From: Saccharomyces uvarum
Lineage: Eukaryota; Ascomycota; Saccharomycetes; Saccharomycetales; Saccharomycetaceae
Assembly: GCA_947243795.1 (NCBI GenBank)
Contig: OX365943.1
Location: forward strand, 124,001 to 188,000
Length of the DNA: 64,000 nucleotides
Direction: 5' to 3'
Part shown: one piece after another, positions 1 through 7,998 of the stretch
How positions within the stretch are numbered: position 1 is the first letter of the stretch
Layout of the letters: each line of letters opens with the position of its first letter
Made by a program: the position numbers and the translations under genes
Notes under the pieces: model-generated
Told to the model about the DNA's origin: nothing
The model's database searches: none
The model's input: the letters and a program-made list of their open reading frames with translations, nothing else

Positions 1-388
1 TGGGGCTTTAGCCGTTGCTATTCGTGACTGGAGTGGTGGTGTTGTTATGATTTCGCATAACAACGAGTTTGTTGGTGCCTTGTGTCCAGAACAATGGATC
101 GTGGAGAATGGTATAATGGTTCAAAAGGGTAACGAACAAGTTGATCAATCTAAGTTTGAAGATGGTGGTAATGCCGATGCCGTTGGTGTGAAAGCCGCCA
201 ACCTGGCTAAACCATCTGTCGATGACGATGACTCTCCCGCTAATATTAAGGTTAAGCAAAGAAAGAAGAGATTGACAAGAAACGAGAAGAAAGTACAAGT
301 CGAACGTCGTCGTTTACGTTACATCGAATGGTTGTCGTCTCCAAAGGGAACACCAAAACCAGTCGATACTGACGATGAAGAAGATTAA
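1..388 (+). CDS. NEW1: NEW1 C-terminal end, eEF3-like ABCF ATPase (partial, 5' end outside)
   Basis: The gene enters from the left edge in the frame of base 2 and ends at a TAA at 386-388, so only about the last 128 residues are present. The segment begins just after the second ABC Walker B region: it reads ALAVAIRDWSGGVVMISHNN, with the H-loop histidine in the ISHN motif, as in fungal elongation factor 3. After the ABC fold comes a Lys/Arg-rich tail (KVKQRKKRLTRNEKK) and an acidic end (DTDDEED). In S. cerevisiae New1 is a cytosolic ribosome-associated ATPase that helps termination and recycling at certain C-terminal codons; its N-terminal prion-forming region lies outside the window. Identity is certain by sequence and by the next gene. 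Confidence 0.95.
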   Translation, partial: GALAVAIRDWSGGVVMISHNNEFVGALCPEQWIVENGIMVQKGNEQVDQSKFEDGGNADAVGVKAANLAKPSVDDDDSPANIKVKQRKKRLTRNEKKVQVERRRLRYIEWLSSPKGTPKPVDTDDEED

Positions 389-1094
389 ATGCCTACAGGC
401 TAGTGGTTTATCTTCACCGTTATTTCATTTTCGTTTTTTCTTTGCTTCTTCTTTTTTTTTTAATTCACTCCCCAAATGGAGCTTTTCTTACTATGTTGAT
501 AGAGTTTAGGGCAAGTATATGACGCTCTCCTTTCCTTTTTTGTTTTCTCGGTTAATTAATATTTAATACAGAGTAGTTAATATTTCGTTTTTTTTTATAT
601 ATCCAGTATGTATCCATAAGTCGATTATGTAAATTTAAAACCAAGGAAAATCCTTAAATACTTAACCCTCTCTATGTTATTTACACAACGAGTGAATGAG
701 AGAGTTTTATGAGCGGCATTTTACCTATGCAGATAAGATACCATTATTGCTCAGAAATTAATAAGGTGTTTGAACTGCGGCCATCTTTTACCCAGAAGAC
801 AGACAAGCAAGCATACTAGGAATAGTTTCTAGTTTATTCTAGTTTACCAAACACACCTGAAAAGGATAAAAGGGGGCAAATGTACTCTAATTGCCGCCAT
901 CTACCGTATAAATCCCTCATCATACAAGTAATGGTATCTTGTACCTCGCATACGGGTAACGATCTACTCTAGGGAGTATTAAACTTCGATCTTTTTTTTC
1001 GACTGGCAAAAAGGCGATGACGATTTTCACTCGTTGAAACTACAATTAGCTAAGTGAGGAAAGAGAATCATCAGAAGATAAATTTTCATTAGCC
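389..1094. other. NEW1-YPL225W intergenic region
   Basis: About 700 bp holding the NEW1 3' region (T-rich and TATATA runs near 590-605) and the YPL225W promoter. The only factor site I would name is a Reb1-type CGGGTAA at 953-959, about 140 bp upstream of the YPL225W ATG, a usual distance for a nucleosome-clearing site. No ORF, tRNA or snoRNA was seen. Confidence 0.6.
953..959 (+). promoter_or_regulatory. Reb1-type site (CGGGTAA) upstream of YPL225W
   Basis: An exact CGGGTAA lies 136 bp upstream of the YPL225W start. The motif match is direct; binding is inferred from the known Reb1 consensus TTACCCG. Confidence 0.5.
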
Positions 1095-1535
1095 ATGTCA
1101 AAATTTAATGCTGAAACTGCTGATAACTTAGAAGACATTGAAAAGCAATTCGCTGTTGTTGCCGTTGAACAAGCGGAAACATACTGGAAACTGTTAACAA
1201 GCATTCCAGGTTCCAAATTGCGTTTGACCAAGTTTGATGACGAAATCTACGAAAACTTCATCGAAAGATTCCCAGAATACAAGGATATTGAAAGAATCAA
1301 GAAATTCACAGACGAAGAACTAAAAACCAAAGAAGCTAAAGAAAGATGGAGAAAGTTCTTCACAATCTTTGAAAAAACAGTCGAAGATTATAACTTTGGA
1401 ACTTTATTGAGAACAGACTCCTCAGCCGAGTACGGTCAATTTACCACTTGTTTTGTTGTGAGGTTACAATTTTACGCCTTTGAAATTGCAAGAAACAAAC
1501 ACGGTTTGAACGATTGGATTGTTGGCCACAAATAA
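1095..1535 (+). CDS. YPL225W: Ypl225w, PBDC1-family chaperone of eEF1A
   Basis: A 146-residue soluble protein with no signal peptide or membrane segment, the same length as the S. cerevisiae protein. It is the single PBDC1 domain (polysaccharide biosynthesis domain-containing 1; the family name is historical). It is helical, with conserved stretches such as ERFPEYKDIERIKKFTDEEL and FVVRLQFYAFEIARNK. Published yeast work identifies Ypl225w (Chp1 in other fungi) as a dedicated chaperone that acts on the GTPase domain of newly made eEF1A at the ribosome. The start is the first ATG after an A-rich leader. It is tandem with NEW1, another translation factor, although separate promoters are likely given the 700-bp gap. 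Confidence 0.95.
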   Translation: MSKFNAETADNLEDIEKQFAVVAVEQAETYWKLLTSIPGSKLRLTKFDDEIYENFIERFPEYKDIERIKKFTDEELKTKEAKERWRKFFTIFEKTVEDYNFGTLLRTDSSAEYGQFTTCFVVRLQFYAFEIARNKHGLNDWIVGHK

Positions 1536-1701
1536 ACATGTATATATTAGCGACTGTTTTTACACAAAATACATTATAATACCTTATGTGCCATATTTAC
1601 ACAAAACGGGTACATTTTCTAGTTTACATATATATATTTATGCTTAGTTTTAAATGTGCGAAAGGCCGTACTTTTGAAAAAATGTTTTATCGGAATATCT
1701 A

Positions 1702-3153
1702 CTAATGTCTGTCACTATGATCATCAGCCGTGTTGGAATGAGTGTGAATGTGGCTTGAGTTACTACTATGACGTTTTTCCAGATCCTTATCAGAGATGGT
1801 CGTCGCATCAACAAACTCGATGTCAACTTTCCCCACATTCGGCACTTTTGAACGTAGATCTTCTCTTATGGTTGCAATGGTATTCTCTAAAAATTTTATC
1901 CCAACTTCTTGCCCCGTATGTAGAGTTGGCACTGCCAGCGTTAAGGTAGCACGAAGATTCGGGCCCGAAGCTAATATGGTGAGGTCTTTGACGTTTATTG
2001 ACCCCTCCAAATCCAAGGTAGTTTTCAAACCGCTGATGCTGTCTTTGATTACAGTTTCAATCTCCAAATAACGAGAATCAGTTGGTGGTATGGACTGATC
2101 AACCAACTCCTTCAACGAAGATAATATGCCTTGTCCACCAGTCTTTATAATCAGGCCAGATACCACGAGTCCACCTAGATTGTCCAATGATTGAATGTCC
2201 AAAAAATAACTAGATGTAATAGCCACTAATGCCACCAAAGAAGTTAAAGAGTCGACGCGGTGATGCCAAGCGTTTGCCATTAGTACGTTAGAGTGTGTTT
2301 GAATGGCAACTTTTTTCGTTGCCTGGAATACCCACTCTTTGACCAAAATAGAACCTGCGGCAATCCATACAGCGTTCACATTAGTAGCCTGCTGTGTGAC
2401 TGATTGAGGGTGGGAATGCGACTCGCCTACTAAACCAGCCCATGACTCCAAGATTGTATGGGGAATAATAGGCCCCACGATGGCACATAACGAGGACCAA
2501 CCGATAGATATACCAGCCATAGTCAAAATTGTAGATACTGCAAGTGACCCAACAGTCTCTACTTTTCCATAGCCGTAAGGGTAGTCTGAAGTTGGTTTAC
2601 GAGACGCATATTGGACGGAGAAGAGGGTTAAGACATCTGAAACTAAATCGCTGAGAGCGTGCACAGAATCAGCCAACAATGCCTGAGAATGGAACGTGAT
2701 TCCTCCAACAAATTTTCCCACAGCCATACCCACGTTTGATGCTAGTCCTATCCATGTTATTCTCACCCCAGGGTTCTTTTTAATTTGCTGTATGTTGAGC
2801 GACAACATGGGATTATCATGCAAATGCGTGTGGCTATGACCATGCGCATGTTGTAGTAACGATTCGTCAGAGGGAGAGGCGCTTTCCTTCGTTATTGGTT
2901 CGCCGTAATCGTGCTTGGAATCCGGTTCATTCTGTGCACTTTTTTTTGAGAGAAGCTCTTCGTTATATTTATCCTCCGGAAGCCTTTTATTTGATAGTCT
3001 TGACGAATGCAGGAGCCTACAGGAGTTGATGGAGGTGCCGGTACTGTAAGGGTTGAGTCCCAGAGTTTTCTTCGCCGCATGGTAGCTAGTGGTATTGTAG
3101 CCTGGCACAAAGGAGCCGATGGTTTTGATTGGGCCAAAACTTACTCGTAGCAT
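1702..3153 (-). CDS. MMT2: Mmt2, mitochondrial iron exporter of the cation diffusion facilitator family
   Basis: 483 residues. The first 60 or so residues are basic and Ser-rich (MLRVSFGPIKTIGSF, then RLLHSSRLSNKR), fitting a mitochondrial presequence. A His-rich stretch follows (LLQHAHGHSHTHLHDN, about residues 100-115), then about six membrane segments with the CDF signature HSQALLADSVHALSDLVSDV, whose two HxxxD/DxxxD-type sites bind metal. The C-terminus ends in another His-rich tail (HSSNSSHIHTHSN). In yeast Mmt1 and Mmt2 move iron out of the mitochondrial matrix and respond to Aft1/Aft2; AFT2 is in this same window. MMT2 is convergent with YPL225W. Confidence 0.95.
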   Translation of the reverse strand: MLRVSFGPIKTIGSFVPGYNTTSYHAAKKTLGLNPYSTGTSINSCRLLHSSRLSNKRLPEDKYNEELLSKKSAQNEPDSKHDYGEPITKESASPSDESLLQHAHGHSHTHLHDNPMLSLNIQQIKKNPGVRITWIGLASNVGMAVGKFVGGITFHSQALLADSVHALSDLVSDVLTLFSVQYASRKPTSDYPYGYGKVETVGSLAVSTILTMAGISIGWSSLCAIVGPIIPHTILESWAGLVGESHSHPQSVTQQATNVNAVWIAAGSILVKEWVFQATKKVAIQTHSNVLMANAWHHRVDSLTSLVALVAITSSYFLDIQSLDNLGGLVVSGLIIKTGGQGILSSLKELVDQSIPPTDSRYLEIETVIKDSISGLKTTLDLEGSINVKDLTILASGPNLRATLTLAVPTLHTGQEVGIKFLENTIATIREDLRSKVPNVGKVDIEFVDATTISDKDLEKRHSSNSSHIHTHSNTADDHSDRH

Positions 3154-3639
3154 ATCTATTGTCTTTGCTTATTTGCGCAGATAGCTCCTGTATTTCACTC
3201 GAAAAGTTGCAATCAATCGGACTAGTAAATACCAATAGGCTGTGATGAAAGTAGCCTTAGAAAGTGTGTCCCGCACAATAATAGTGATAATTTGCCCGTT
3301 GGTAGTAGGTCAATGGAACAAAAGAGCGAATGTGCCACCCCGTTTTCCCAAAGTCTATTGTTATACACCTGGGACCTGGAAGCTCGTAAAACGGCACACC
3401 TTGACGAAAAAGGTAAATCAAACTGACATTAATAAAACGTATGAACCGACAGCTATAGATCTAAATAAAACTAGATTGAACATAAAACTAGCACATAAAA
3501 ATAGGATCTTGACCAACAAGTGACCAGACAAAGAAACGAAAAAGAAGTAAGGCAAAATAATTGTAAAAAACTGTCTACTTGCAGCCTGGCGGTGAAACCT
3601 GCACCACCAGCGTCAAGATGAATGCGTCAGCCATCACAT
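3154..3639. other. MMT2 promoter and GRE1 3' region
   Basis: 486 bp between two minus-strand genes. A 93-codon plus-strand frame (3242-3523) lies here, but its composition is that of the AT-rich intergenic DNA and I do not call it a gene. I saw no exact Aft-type RCACCC site; the closest is GCCACCC near 3334-3340. Confidence 0.5.
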
Positions 3640-4164
3640 CTACCAGACACCTTGATTGCCGCCCTTGCCGTATTGGTCGTTTCCTGATCCAGACAGGTCG
3701 CGTTCTTGACCGCCAATGTTTGAAGACTGATAGCGATCGCTTTGAGTACCTCTTGTGCGGCCTTGCTTCTGCTGGTTGAGCCCTTGTTGACCAGAAGTTA
3801 AGAAGTCATCATCGTCGTCCTCGTCCGCTTGACCTTGACCTTGAGTGTTGAACTCACGGTAACTTTCTTTGGTGTAAGAGGTGCCCCCACTACCAGCGTT
3901 GTAGTCACCAGCTTGCTGTTGGTAATCGTTACCGCCAGCCTGTCTGTTGCCGCCTAGTCCGGATTGTGATTGCTGTTGTTGAGGAAAGTTGCCCTGGTTT
4001 TGATCACTGTAGGCATCGGCCTTGGAACCCTGGTTTCTCAATTCTCTCTGTTGATGGATTTGGTGGCGCTGATCCCGGGTTTGGTCGTCGTCATCACCTT
4101 CGTAACGTTCGTCGTGGTCGTTACCGTGCAGCTTGTCAGCAAACTTGTTTAATAAATTGGACAT
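3640..4164 (-). CDS. GRE1: Gre1, stress-induced hydrophilin
   Basis: 174 residues, extremely hydrophilic, rich in Gly, Gln, Asn, Asp and Ser, with almost no hydrophobic core. It starts MSNLLNKFADKLHGNDHD and then becomes low complexity (QQQQSQSGLGGNRQAGG, DEDDDDDF, QTRGTQSD-like stretches). This is the hydrophilin type of protein, intrinsically disordered and induced by osmotic, oxidative and drying stress; yeast Gre1 is paralogous to Sip18. Acts in the cytosol, probably by protecting proteins during water loss. It is divergent from FMP40 across a 1-kb intergenic with several AGGGG/CCCCT stress elements. Slightly longer than the 168 residues I recall for S. cerevisiae, consistent with repeat-length drift. 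Confidence 0.93.
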   Translation of the reverse strand: MSNLLNKFADKLHGNDHDERYEGDDDDQTRDQRHQIHQQRELRNQGSKADAYSDQNQGNFPQQQQSQSGLGGNRQAGGNDYQQQAGDYNAGSGGTSYTKESYREFNTQGQGQADEDDDDDFLTSGQQGLNQQKQGRTRGTQSDRYQSSNIGGQERDLSGSGNDQYGKGGNQGVW

Positions 4165-5174
4165 TATAGAATTGTTATCAGAGTATTGTCTTATTTGACT
4201 TATATCTACGAGAAATATACAGAAGATTTAAAGGAACAGGGAATAATGTTCTTCTGGAATGAAGTGAAAGCGGCTTTTTATATGCCAGGAATCGATCACT
4301 GATTCAGGGGAGGCTACCTAATAGCACATATGCCAAAGGGATGTGCATAGTATTAGAATGAAAAAAAAACAGACCTACGTCTTTTCTCTGTTGCCTTTCC
4401 TTTCTCCCCTGTGCGTTATTTGTTTCTAGTAGCAAGCATTATAGACTGGTGAAATGACCACCAGATGTAAAAAAAAATGGACGATGGAGGTCCTCTCCTC
4501 TGCCTTAGGACGCCAAAGCAAAAAGAAAGTATGAAGCCCAAACGTGCTTCAGTATAGCGCAATCCTTTTTTTAAGGAAGCCAGAATATGAATAACTGTGG
4601 TGGAAAGGGGAGAGTAATAATTACACACGCACATAAGCCTGCCCGCTGCCACGCCGAAGAATACGTAACTGCCTATTAATAACTCATGATGGGACAAGGA
4701 CGGAGTATTTGAACACATGCATGCCACACGTTGAGAGATTCGTTATTTCCTCTTTGTGATCCCTAAAAACTGGGATCTAGATGTAAGAGGAACGAGCCAC
4801 TGCAAACCCATACCTGGAACTTGCAGCCATTCTTTCCATTAGTGGAACAACTAATGATGACAGGAATTAAGGACGCCCCCTTTTGAACACACAGGACAGG
4901 GCCTTGCCCAACGAAATGACTTGCGCACTCTACGTAATTTAAGAACTTCCTCTTCTCCTTTCCCTTATTTATTCGGGTGAAATAACACATGGCCGCACGG
5001 CTGACGCGGGACTCTGAAACCGACGAAAGATGATGATGAATGGCAATTGAACCAACCGAGGAAAGTCACAGAAAGTTGTCTGCTCTACAAAGGGTGATAA
5101 AGTGAACGAAGGCAAGTTGGCCATAAGTGAAGAGATCAAGTAAACAGGAAAGAAGGAAGGCGTTTTCACATAGT
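4165..5174. promoter_or_regulatory. Long divergent GRE1-FMP40 promoter region with stress elements
   Basis: About 1 kb, the longest gene-free stretch in the window. Four exact STRE cores (AGGGG or CCCCT) lie at 4306-4310, 4406-4410, 4606-4610 and 4877-4881, the sites bound by Msn2/Msn4 in yeast. The two nearest GRE1 sit 140-250 bp upstream of its ATG, and a TATA-like TTTTTATATG is at about 4275-4284. TACGTA cores (near 4661 and 4933) resemble bZIP sites. Open frames here (4416-4727, 4763-4990, 4969-5257 on the minus strand) look like chance. Confidence 0.55.
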
Positions 5175-7244
5175 ATGATGAGTGAGAGAAGTACCATAAT
5201 CAATGCGCTGAAAAATTCAGCAACCTCACGTTTCATCAAGAGGTTGACCCCGGACACTTCGCTGCCCTCTGTTTCGGAGGCACTAAATGCCGTTCAGCAA
5301 CACAGCGCAACAGATCCGGTGAGATTGAAGCTCTTCCATACGCCCCGGATGGTCTCGCAGGGGGCACATTTTGCGTTCAGTTTGCCAACGAAAAAGCCCC
5401 ATTACAAGCCGTTACTGCTTTCGCACAAGGCTCTTGATGAGTTCAGTTTGAAACAGGACCGTGATTTGGAGGAAATTTTGGCTGGCGAAAAATTATACTT
5501 CTCCGATGATATCTTTCCCTACAGCATGGTGTACTCGGGATTTCAGTTCGGTTCGTTTGCTGCACAATTGGGGGACGGCCGTGTGGTGAACCTGTTTGAC
5601 CTGAAAGACAACCGTGACGGTCAATGGCAAACGTTCCAGTTGAAAGGGGCTGGCTTGACGCCATTTTCCCGGTTTGCGGACGGTAAGGCGGTGCTGAGGT
5701 CGAGTGTACGTGAGTTCATAATGAGCGAGGCGCTGCACAGCATTGGCATTCCCTCCACAAGAGCCATGCAGCTGACTTTGCTACCGGGCACCAAGGCGCA
5801 AAGACGCACGCAAGAGCCGTGCGCCGTGGTGTGTCGGTTCGCACCCAGCTGGATCCGGCTGGGCAATTTCAATTTGTTCAGATGGAGACAAGATTTGGAA
5901 GGGCTGATCAAGTTGTCGGACTATTGCATCGACGAAGTATTCGAGGGGGGCAGGCAGTTCGAAGGGAAAGCTGACTTGAATATATTCAAAACCGATTTTT
6001 TCCCTGACAATGAAAAGAAGATCGACCAGCAGGTGGAACATGATGAAAACGGCAAGGGTGCTTCCCTGGATGGAGACATCTCTGCATTGAGCAAATACGA
6101 CCACTTTTTCAGACATGTGGTTACTTTGAATGCAAACACAGTGGCATATTGGCAAGCATACGGGTTCGCCAACGGTGTCTTGAACACGGACAACACTTCA
6201 ATCATGGGGCTGACCATGGACTACGGCCCGTTTGCCTTTCTGGACAAGTTCGACCCGAGCTTCACGCCCAACCACGACGACACGTCCAAGAGATATTCGT
6301 TTGCCAACCAGCCTAGTATCATATGGTGGAACTTGCAACAGTTCGCCAAGGATTTGGCCTGCCTCATGGGGCCTGAGGGACGCGACCTTGAGTCGTTGCT
6401 CAAGGGCGAGCTAAGCGAGGTTGACGACGCTCTGGAGAAGACCATGATCTCAAGAGTGCAAAGGCTGGTGGAACTGAACGCCAATGAATACAAGTATCTG
6501 TTCACCACGAGATACGCGCAGCTGATGTCCCAAAGGCTCGGCGTTGATCTGGACCTCGCAGCGTGCATGAGATCCACCGGGCATGAAGACATCGAGCGTT
6601 CCGCGGAGAAAGCCCGCGAGTTCTGTACCGCCATCGTCGAGCCATTGCTAGATGTGCTGAAGACCACGAAGATTGACTACAATAACTTCTTCATCCATTT
6701 GCAGAACTACAGCGGGCCCTTCTTCATCAAGGACAAGAGCGAGGCAACAACACTCTTTGCAGCGTTCGACGAAGAATACCTACAAATCTTCTTCAACGCC
6801 AAGCAACTCGACCAAATGCGGGAACACGGAAAAGCCATCGCCGCTGGCAAGAAGGTGTTCGACGCTGACGGCGAAGTTCGCCTGCTGGACGAGAAACTGG
6901 AAAAAATACACGACTGGACGCAAGACTACTTGGCACTGGCACCCCCCACAACCGCCGCGGGAAGAGCCTCTCTCGCCAAGAGATCCAACCCGCTGTTCGT
7001 TCCCCGGAGCTGGGTGCTGGAAGAGGTGGTAGATGACCTGATGTACAACCAAAGGGAAGGCTTGCGGGATCCCGCCTCGACGCTGGACACCTCCGCACTG
7101 AAGAAGCTATACCTGATGAGCGTGAACCCATACGACCGCGCCGGGTGGGACGCCGCGCTAAGACCCGATCTGGAAGAGAAATGGACCGACCTGTCGCACC
7201 AGGAAGGCACCAAGTTCATGAAACAAGCCTCCTGCAGCAGCTGA
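5175..7244 (+). CDS. FMP40: Fmp40, mitochondrial SelO-family protein AMPylator
   Basis: 689 residues from the first of two adjacent ATGs (5175 and 5178; the second gives the 688 residues known in S. cerevisiae). SelO proteins are pseudokinase-fold enzymes that bind ATP upside down and transfer AMP to Ser, Thr or Tyr of target proteins; the yeast protein is mitochondrial and linked to redox stress. Visible landmarks: the conserved YSGFQFGSFAAQLGDGR stretch, LKGAGLTPFSRFADGKAVLRSS, the metal-binding area GLTMDYGPFAFLDKFDP, and the C-terminal CSS, where Cys stands at the place of selenocysteine in animal SelO. The N-terminus (SERSTIINALKNSATSRFIKRL) is basic and amphipathic like a presequence. 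Codon use is GC-rich compared with neighbours. Confidence 0.95.
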   Translation: MMSERSTIINALKNSATSRFIKRLTPDTSLPSVSEALNAVQQHSATDPVRLKLFHTPRMVSQGAHFAFSLPTKKPHYKPLLLSHKALDEFSLKQDRDLEEILAGEKLYFSDDIFPYSMVYSGFQFGSFAAQLGDGRVVNLFDLKDNRDGQWQTFQLKGAGLTPFSRFADGKAVLRSSVREFIMSEALHSIGIPSTRAMQLTLLPGTKAQRRTQEPCAVVCRFAPSWIRLGNFNLFRWRQDLEGLIKLSDYCIDEVFEGGRQFEGKADLNIFKTDFFPDNEKKIDQQVEHDENGKGASLDGDISALSKYDHFFRHVVTLNANTVAYWQAYGFANGVLNTDNTSIMGLTMDYGPFAFLDKFDPSFTPNHDDTSKRYSFANQPSIIWWNLQQFAKDLACLMGPEGRDLESLLKGELSEVDDALEKTMISRVQRLVELNANEYKYLFTTRYAQLMSQRLGVDLDLAACMRSTGHEDIERSAEKAREFCTAIVEPLLDVLKTTKIDYNNFFIHLQNYSGPFFIKDKSEATTLFAAFDEEYLQIFFNAKQLDQMREHGKAIAAGKKVFDADGEVRLLDEKLEKIHDWTQDYLALAPPTTAAGRASLAKRSNPLFVPRSWVLEEVVDDLMYNQREGLRDPASTLDTSALKKLYLMSVNPYDRAGWDAALRPDLEEKWTDLSHQEGTKFMKQASCSS

Positions 7245-7998
7245 ACGCCCATGTTTACACACCTTCTATATATACATGCACATACATACATACCTACCTA
7301 TTTACGTACACGCACAATAGCCGCCAATTGCCTATGCCTCACTGGCACAATCGCGCACCCGTGTTTAACCTAGCTCGTTTGGGCAACCAAAGGGGGAAAT
7401 CTCAAAAGAGTTGTAGACGAGTCAGACACGAACACGAACGCGAAAACCAAAATAAATCTAATATAGAAAAAGAAAACGAGGCGGAGGGGGAGGCGAACAG
7501 ACGACAGTAGTAAGAGGGAAGCGAATGGCCTACGCGGAATGACTGTGTATCCATAGTTATTGTCCAATACCGGGCAGATGACGAAACGAGCTCTCGCATG
7601 GGTTTTCCGCCGGGTACATGCCTGACGCTTCGGTGAATGCATTTTTGCCGTCTGTGCTTAGCTGTGCCGGGCCCAGCGCCCTCTTGCCTTTTCATATATT
7701 AGTCCTTGCTTTCTCAGTAGTCTGTCTCCCAGGTCTTGATTTGCATCTTGCCATGCGCATTTGAACGTAACCTCGAGCACCAACCTCACTCATCTCACTG
7801 TACATTGCCGTTTCGGGAAACTGCGGAATTTTTTGGAAAAGAACGAGCGACAAGCGAAGGCACATACAGTAAAAAGAAACGCACGAAGATCAAGCGCGGA
7901 TCTGGCTAGAGTTTTAGTTTTATAAAAAGAAGAAAATATTAGCTGGCACTATGAAAGGATTTCCATTACTACACACCGGACCAAACGCAGCCCCGAGG
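7245..7998. other. FMP40-FLC1 intergenic region
   Basis: About 750 bp holding the FMP40 3' region (CATACATACATACC repeats near 7275-7295) and the FLC1 promoter. No RNA gene or convincing factor site found. Frames crossing it (7145-7510 plus, 7370-7695 minus) overlap FMP40 or have no support. Confidence 0.5.

Noticed and set aside
3242-3523. 93-codon plus-strand frame in the MMT2 promoter
   Set aside because: Composition is that of AT-rich intergenic DNA and no homolog comes to mind. A short hydrophobic start alone is not enough.
6221-6667. 148-codon frame antisense to FMP40, and several others in the same gene
   Set aside because: GC-rich codon use removes stops in other phases; products show no domain and the sense frame is a known enzyme.
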